Assembly: GCA_011048585.1 (NCBI GenBank)
Contig: DSDS01000102.1
Location: 1-10,063, forward strand
DNA length: 10,063 nt
Source of the DNA: Desulfurivibrio alkaliphilus
GTDB lineage: Bacteria > Desulfobacterota > Desulfobulbia > Desulfobulbales > Desulfurivibrionaceae
Reading direction: 5' to 3'
The notes under the pieces are model-generated. The model made no database searches and was not told the DNA's origin. It worked only from the letters and a program-made list of their open reading frames with translations. The translations under genes were made by a program, and so were the position numbers. Of this stretch, positions 5,983 through 10,063 are shown piece after piece (the stretch's first letter is position 1; every line of letters starts with the position of its first letter).

Positions 5983-6108
5983 TTTTCCTTTGGGAATCTC
6001 GCGGAACCAGTTGTTATCTCCGGTCGCTACTTAAGGAATTCGGCGACGTCGACAAAAAGGACGGCAGCCGATTTTTTTGCGGCAAAACCAAACGCAGGAA
6101 AGACAACC
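5983..6108 (+). promoter_or_regulatory. ilvB leader with a possible attenuator
   Basis: A possible 14-codon leader peptide starts at TTG 5990 and ends at TAA 6032-6034, containing Ile, Leu-Leu and Val codons (LGISRNQLLSPVAT). Its AGGA (5977-5980) would lie outside the predicted transcript, so its translation is doubtful. Five bases after its stop, TCGGC (6040-6044) can pair with GCCGA (6067-6071), followed at once by seven T (6072-6078). GCCG (6067-6070) can instead pair with CGGC (6080-6083). This resembles terminator/antiterminator logic, but the stems are short. The ilvB RBS, AGGA at 6096-6099, comes after it. Confidence 0.3.
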
Positions 6109-7809
6109 ATGAAAATGAAAGGAGCGCAGGCCTTTGTAAAGTGCCTGGAAGAACAGGGGGTTGAGGTTATTTTCGGTTTTCCCGGCGGAGCGGTTATCGA
6201 TCTTTACGATGAACTGCTGCGGACCCCCAAGCTGACCCATGTTCTGGTCCGCCACGAGCAGGCGGCGGTTCATGCCGCCGATGCCTATGGTCGAGTCAAG
6301 GGCGAGGTGGGGGTGGCTCTGGTTACCTCCGGCCCCGGTGCCACCAATACCGTTACCGGCATCGCTTCCGCCTATTGCGACTCTATTCCGATGGTGGTCT
6401 TCACCGGCCAGGTGCCCACCATGTTGATCGGCAACGATGCCTTCCAGGAGGTTGATATCGTCGGCATCACCCGTCCGGTTACCAAACATAATTATCTGGT
6501 TAAAAAACCGGAAGATCTGGTGCCCACCATCCGCGAAGCCTTTCATCTGGCCCGTAGCGGCCGGCCCGGTCCGGTCCTGGTTGACCTGCCCAAGGATGTA
6601 ATCGGGGCGATGATCAACTTCCCCGATCCAGAGCCGATCCGGATGCGGACCTATAAACCCACCTACGAGCCCCATCCCGGTCAGATCGAGAAAGCCTGCA
6701 AGACCATGCTCAAGGCCAAGCGGCCGGTGCTTTACGTGGGGGGCGGGGTGATTAACGCCAACGCCGCCGATTCATTGACCGAACTGGCCAAAAAGCTGGA
6801 TATCCCGGTCACCATGACCCTGATGGGCCTGGGCGGCTTCCCCGGCACCGATCCGCTCTCCATAGGGATGCTGGGGATGCACGGCACCTACTACGCCAAC
6901 ATGGCGGTGGCCAACTGCGACCTGCTGATCGCGGTGGGGGCCCGTTTCGACGACCGGGTTACCGGCCGGATCGACGCCTTCGCGCCCCACGCCAAGATTA
7001 TCCATATCGATATTGATCCCAGCTCGATCAGCAAGAACGTCCGGGTCGATATCCCCATCGTCTCCGATTGTCGCCACGCCCTGACCGCGATCAACGTCTG
7101 GTTCGACCAAAACAAGGAGTTCAGCAAGAAGGCGGCCAAGGAGCAACATAAAGCCTGGCACAAGCAGATCAAGGAGTGGAAGAGCAAGCACCCCCTGGGT
7201 TACGTGGAAGAGTCCGGGGTGATCAAACCCCAGTTCGTGGTTCAAAAGCTTCATGAGTTGACCGGCGGCAATGCCATCATCACCACCGAGGTGGGGCAGA
7301 ATCAGATGTGGGCGGCCCAGTTCTACCAATTCAACAAACCCCGCCACTTCATGACTTCCGGTGGCCTGGGGGTTATGGGCTACGGCTTCCCGGCCGCCAT
7401 CGGCGCCCAGATGGCCGCGCCCGACCAGATTGTTATCGACATTGCCGGGGATGGTTCCATCCAGATGAACATCCAGGAGCTGGCCACCGCCCGCCAGTAC
7501 AAGTGTCCGGTCAAGATCGCCATCCTCAACAACAACTACCTGGGGATGGTTCGTCAGTGGCAGGAGCTCTTCTACGACAAGAAGTACGCCCATACCACCC
7601 TGGATGTGGCCCCCGATTTCGTCAAGCTGGCGGAAGCATACGGGGCGGTGGGCCTGCGGGCCACCAAGCCCAGTGAGGTTGAGCCGGTGATCAAGGAGGC
7701 GCTCAAGGCCAAGAACACCGTGATGATGGATTTTGTTATCTCCCGTGAAGAGGGGGTTTACCCCATGGTTCCGGCCGGTAAAGCCACCACCGAAATGCTC
7801 TTAGTTTAA
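6109..7809 (+). CDS. ilvB: Acetolactate synthase large (catalytic) subunit
   Basis: This ThDP- and FAD-dependent enzyme condenses two pyruvates to acetolactate, or pyruvate with 2-oxobutyrate, as the first common step to Val, Leu and Ile. The 566-residue product is full length. It has FGFPGGAVIDLYDEL (22-36), the activating Glu50 in VRHEQAAVHAADAYGR, SGPGATNTVTGIA, TGQVP, and GNDAFQEVDIVGITRPVTKHNYLV. The central FAD-domain region contains PVLYVGGGV and GMLGMHGTYYANMA. The C-terminal domain has the ThDP/Mg motif GDG (447-449) through NNNYLGMVRQWQELFY. The Trp in RQWQ corresponds to the site of herbicide resistance in plant homologues. AGGA lies 9 bases before the ATG. ilvH follows after 18 bases. 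It acts in the cytoplasm as an IlvB-IlvH holoenzyme, and Val feedback through IlvH is expected. Confidence 0.98.
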   Translation: MKMKGAQAFVKCLEEQGVEVIFGFPGGAVIDLYDELLRTPKLTHVLVRHEQAAVHAADAYGRVKGEVGVALVTSGPGATNTVTGIASAYCDSIPMVVFTGQVPTMLIGNDAFQEVDIVGITRPVTKHNYLVKKPEDLVPTIREAFHLARSGRPGPVLVDLPKDVIGAMINFPDPEPIRMRTYKPTYEPHPGQIEKACKTMLKAKRPVLYVGGGVINANAADSLTELAKKLDIPVTMTLMGLGGFPGTDPLSIGMLGMHGTYYANMAVANCDLLIAVGARFDDRVTGRIDAFAPHAKIIHIDIDPSSISKNVRVDIPIVSDCRHALTAINVWFDQNKEFSKKAAKEQHKAWHKQIKEWKSKHPLGYVEESGVIKPQFVVQKLHELTGGNAIITTEVGQNQMWAAQFYQFNKPRHFMTSGGLGVMGYGFPAAIGAQMAAPDQIVIDIAGDGSIQMNIQELATARQYKCPVKIAILNNNYLGMVRQWQELFYDKKYAHTTLDVAPDFVKLAEAYGAVGLRATKPSEVEPVIKEALKAKNTVMMDFVISREEGVYPMVPAGKATTEMLLV

Positions 7810-7827
7810 ATAAACAGGAAGATCGCC

Positions 7828-8310
7828 ATGAAACATACCATTTCCGTACTTCTACAGAACAAGCCCGGGGTACTCTCCCGGGTCACCGGGCTGTTCAGCG
7901 GCCGCGGTTTCAATATCGACAGCCTGGCCGTGGCCGAAACCCTGGAGAAGGACGTCTCCTGTCTGACCCTGGTCACCCACGGGGACGAAGCGATCATCGA
8001 GCAGATTACCAAGCAGCTGCACAAGCTGATCGACGTAATCAAGGTCACCGACATGGCCGAGCATGACCACGTCGAACGGGAGATGGCCCTGATCCGGGTC
8101 AAGGCCGAGGCCGGCACCCGGGCCGAGGTGCTGCGGGTGATCGATATCTTCCGGGGCAAGGTGGTGGACGTCTCCCCCAAGAGCTACGTGGTGGAAGTGA
8201 CCGGCTCCAAGACCAAACTGCAAGCAATCATCGATATCATGCGCCCCATCGGCATTCAGGAGATCGTGCGTACCGGCGGGATTGCCATCACCCGCGGCAA
8301 GAAATTCTAG
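7828..8310 (+). CDS. ilvH: Acetolactate synthase small (regulatory) subunit
   Basis: The 160-residue regulatory subunit has an N-terminal ACT domain (about 2-78: ISVLLQNKPGVLSRVTGLFS, then GRGFNIDSLAVAET, typical of the valine-binding ACT fold). A C-terminal ALS small-subunit domain follows (about 84-158: REMALIRVKA, DIFRGKVVDVSPKSYVVEVTG, and GIQEIVRTGGIAITRG). It activates IlvB and confers feedback inhibition by valine, binding at ACT interfaces. The length matches long-form IlvH/IlvN proteins (about 160 residues). AGGAAG lies 6 bases before the ATG. Its TAG ends 2 bases before the psd ATG, so psd is likely co-translated. The symbol ilvN is used for the same protein in many related genomes. 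Confidence 0.97.
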   Translation: MKHTISVLLQNKPGVLSRVTGLFSGRGFNIDSLAVAETLEKDVSCLTLVTHGDEAIIEQITKQLHKLIDVIKVTDMAEHDHVEREMALIRVKAEAGTRAEVLRVIDIFRGKVVDVSPKSYVVEVTGSKTKLQAIIDIMRPIGIQEIVRTGGIAITRGKKF

Positions 8311-8312
8311 CA

Positions 8313-8957
8313 ATGCTCAAACCCAGGATTCCCGTCGCCCTGGAGGGTTGGCCCTTTATTTTGCTGGCCGGATTCGCCACCCTGTTGGCGGCGATCCTGG
8401 GTTTTCTGTTGCCCACCCTGCTGTTGCTGGCCCTTACCATCTTCATTCTCTGGTTTTTCCGTGATCCCGAACGGGTTTCCCCCCCCGAGGATGACGTGCT
8501 GGTCTCCCCGGCCGACGGCAAGGTTATTCTGATCGAACGAATCTTTGATGAGCGTTTCGTCAAAGATCACGTTTACAAGGTCAGCATTTTTATGAACATC
8601 TTCAATGTCCATGTCAATCGCTTCCCCTTTCCCGGCCGGGTGGAACGGATTGTTTATACTCCCGGTGCCTTTTACTCCGCCGACAGTGTGCGTGGGGCCT
8701 TGAAGAATGAATCCTGCGGGGTGGTTGCCGATGCGGGCAACGGGCGAAGACTGGCGGTGGTCCAGGTGGCCGGCCTGATCGCCCGCCGCATCGTCTGCTG
8801 GACCGAGGCCGGGGACCAGCTGGGCCGGGGCCAGCGTTTCGGCCTGATCCGCTTCGGCTCCCGGGTTGATCTCTACCTGCCGCTTGCCACCCAGCTTGAA
8901 GTCAAGGTCGGCCACAAGGTCAAGGCCGGCGAAAGCGTGCTGGGCTATCTGGCCTAG
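8313..8957 (+). CDS. psd: Phosphatidylserine decarboxylase proenzyme, short membrane-associated form
   Basis: Psd decarboxylates phosphatidylserine to phosphatidylethanolamine at the inner membrane. It is a pyruvoyl enzyme made by self-cleavage at a Gly-Ser bond. The 214-residue protein has a hydrophobic N-terminus with probable membrane segments at about 13-33 and 35-49, then WFFRDPER. The catalytic core has LVSPADGKV (Asp68), NIFNVHVNRFPFPG (His100) and FGSRVDLYLP, with predicted cleavage between Gly182 and Ser183, giving a small alpha chain of about 32 residues. Asp68, His100 and Ser183 match the known catalytic triad. The length fits the short Psd class rather than the E. coli form of about 320 residues. 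The NER/NEH motif of relatives reads NES here (132-134), a minor change. The RBS is weak, and translation is probably coupled to ilvH, 2 bases upstream. pssA, the usual partner, is not downstream. Confidence 0.95.
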   Translation: MLKPRIPVALEGWPFILLAGFATLLAAILGFLLPTLLLLALTIFILWFFRDPERVSPPEDDVLVSPADGKVILIERIFDERFVKDHVYKVSIFMNIFNVHVNRFPFPGRVERIVYTPGAFYSADSVRGALKNESCGVVADAGNGRRLAVVQVAGLIARRIVCWTEAGDQLGRGQRFGLIRFGSRVDLYLPLATQLEVKVGHKVKAGESVLGYLA

Positions 8958-8977
8958 CCGCCCTTTCCAGAGGAACC

Positions 8978-9934
8978 ATGCCAGTCGCCGCCTTCCTGAT
9001 CACTGCCGCTGTACTGGGACACCTCCAGTATCGTCTCGACTTTCCCATCCTGCTGGCCGAACGTTTTTGGCCCGGTGCCGGCTGGCCCCAGTTGCTGCTC
9101 ATGGCCCTCTATGCCGCCTGGCTGACGGGGAAATTCACCGATCCGGCCCAGAGCCACCGCTGGCGCCTGCGGATCTGGGGGCTCTTTTCCCTGGTGTTTT
9201 TCGGCCAACTGCTGCTGGGACTGGCCGGAATCGAAGAGATGCTGATGACCGGCAAACTCCATCTGCCGGTGCCGGCCCTGATCATCGCCGGCCCCCTTTA
9301 CCGGGGGGCCGAATTCTTTATGCCCATCCTCTTTCTCTCCACCGTGGTGCTGGTAGGGCCGGCCTGGTGCAGCTATCTTTGCTATATCGGCGCCTGGGAA
9401 GGGTGGAGCAGCAGATCCCAGAAAAAACCCACCCCGCTCCCCCCCTGGCGGCGAACCGTGCGGATAGCTCTCCTGCTTCTGGTGATCGCCACCGCCCTGG
9501 GGATGCGGCTACTGGGAATCGGCTGGCTGCCGGCCCTGCTGACCGCCGCCGCTTTCGGCCTGGTGGGGGTAGGGATCATGGTCCTGGTCTCTCGTCGCAA
9601 CGGAATGATGACCCACTGCGTCAGCTACTGCCCCATCGGCCTGCTGGCTGGAGTTCTGGGTAAAATCTCACCGTTCCGGCTCAAAATCGACGCCGGTTGC
9701 AACAACTGCTACAGCTGCACCCGGACCTGCCGTTACGACGCCCTCACCCCGGCCGACCTTGAGCGCCGGCAACCCGGCCTCTCCTGCACCCTCTGCGGTG
9801 ACTGTCTGGGCCGCTGCCCTAAAAAAATCATCCATTACCATCTGCCGGGCCTGGCTCCGACCACCGCCCGGAAACTCTTCCTGGTTTTGGTGATCTCCCT
9901 GCACAGCATCTTTCTGGCGGTGGCCCGCATTTAA
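8978..9934 (+). CDS. NapH/NosR/CcoG-like membrane protein with two 4Fe-4S ferredoxin clusters
   Basis: The 318-residue polytopic inner-membrane protein has hydrophobic segments near 37-50, 66-84, 113-130, 160-180, 183-204 and 299-315. Two cysteine pairs at membrane borders resemble those of NapH/NosR proteins: WCSYLCYIGAW (130-140; C131, C135) and THCVSYCPIG (212-221; C214, C218). Two classical 4Fe-4S motifs follow: Cys241, 244, 247 and 251 (CNNCYSCTRTC), and Cys270, 273, 276 and 280 (CTLCGDCLGRCP). Family members pass electrons between quinol and periplasmic or cytoplasmic partners; the exact role here is unknown. There is no maturation partner or periplasmic reductase next to it. AGAGGAA (8969-8975) is a good RBS before the ATG, and psd ends 20 bases upstream, so it is probably the last gene of the ilvB operon. 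CcoG is less likely, since the C-terminal Ig-like domain is absent. Confidence 0.85.
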   Translation: MPVAAFLITAAVLGHLQYRLDFPILLAERFWPGAGWPQLLLMALYAAWLTGKFTDPAQSHRWRLRIWGLFSLVFFGQLLLGLAGIEEMLMTGKLHLPVPALIIAGPLYRGAEFFMPILFLSTVVLVGPAWCSYLCYIGAWEGWSSRSQKKPTPLPPWRRTVRIALLLLVIATALGMRLLGIGWLPALLTAAAFGLVGVGIMVLVSRRNGMMTHCVSYCPIGLLAGVLGKISPFRLKIDAGCNNCYSCTRTCRYDALTPADLERRQPGLSCTLCGDCLGRCPKKIIHYHLPGLAPTTARKLFLVLVISLHSIFLAVARI

Positions 9935-10063
9935 AAAGAAGTATCCGTTCACCATGGTCAACAACTTGTCGATTTAACGGGCTGTAATCGTTAAGCAGTG
10001 CCGCAGGTTCGGGCAAGCGGCCAAGCGCCGCGTACCCCGTGTACGTAAGCCTGGCTGATCGCC
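9935..10063. other. Gene-free tail with small inverted repeats and an open minus-strand frame
   Basis: No confident gene is seen. Three short inverted repeats are spaced through it: TTAACG/CGTTAA (9974-9979 with 9989-9994), GCGGC/GCCGC (10017-10021 with 10027-10031) and CGTAC/GTACG (10031-10035 with 10041-10045). On the minus strand a frame is open from the right edge through this region (for example GYAALGRLPEPAALLNDY, then PLNRQVVDHGERILLF) and continues, antisense to the Fe-S gene, to 9828. It could be the 3' end of a short gene, a gene remnant or a dispersed repeat. No T-tailed terminator for the ilvB operon is evident. Confidence 0.3.

Noticed and set aside
9952..9978. Tiny + strand ORF MVNNLSI
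   Set aside because: Seven codons, with no convincing RBS and no context suggesting a leader peptide.
9972..9996. Integron attC-like core sites (ATTTAAC and GTTAAGC)
   Set aside because: The two cores are only about 11 bases apart, far below the length of attC sites, and no integrase or cassette structure is present.
1..10063. CRISPR arrays, tRNA/rRNA genes, insertion sequences or phage genes
   Set aside because: No repeat-spacer pattern, tRNA-like fold, transposase or terminal inverted repeats were seen on either strand.

Overview
The window is about 10 kb of GC-rich, gene-dense bacterial chromosome. It most resembles a Desulfobacterota (former Deltaproteobacteria) genome, perhaps a Desulfobulbales/Desulfurivibrio-like anaerobe. 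This is an inference from a secreted multiheme c-type cytochrome with a probable selenocysteine, futalosine-pathway menaquinone genes (mqnB, mqnD), a NapH/NosR-like polyferredoxin membrane protein, and the overall composition. No 16S rRNA or other phylogenetic marker is present.

Layout: (1) 1-344, + strand, the 3' end of a secreted/surface Ig-like 'choice-of-anchor D' type protein. (2) 458-1681, + strand, a five-heme periplasmic cytochrome c whose frame is interrupted by one TGA at 1358-1360. The frame continues past it to a natural end, and a bacterial SECIS-like hairpin lies at the expected distance, so I annotate one 407-residue selenoprotein rather than two broken genes. (3) A strong hairpin at 1712-1748 separates it from the convergent xseA (1765-3102, - strand). 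(4) A divergent promoter region (3103-3236) leads into a + strand operon: a YfgM-like TPR membrane protein, panD, mqnB and mqnD, the last three joined by 4-base start/stop overlaps. (5) A clear sigma70-type promoter (5949-5976) and a 126-base leader precede ilvB-ilvH-psd and a membrane 4Fe-4S protein (6109-9934). (6) 9935-10063 is a gene-free tail with several small inverted repeats and an open minus-strand frame that I cannot identify.

Functionally, the second operon supplies a coenzyme A precursor (beta-alanine from PanD) and menaquinone (MqnB, MqnD). The third supplies branched-chain amino acids (IlvB/IlvH) and phosphatidylethanolamine (Psd), plus a putative quinone-linked Fe-S membrane protein. 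With the periplasmic cytochrome, the picture is of an anaerobic, respiration-centred metabolism. The one observation that stands out is the seleno-multiheme cytochrome, which routine gene calling would split at the TGA.
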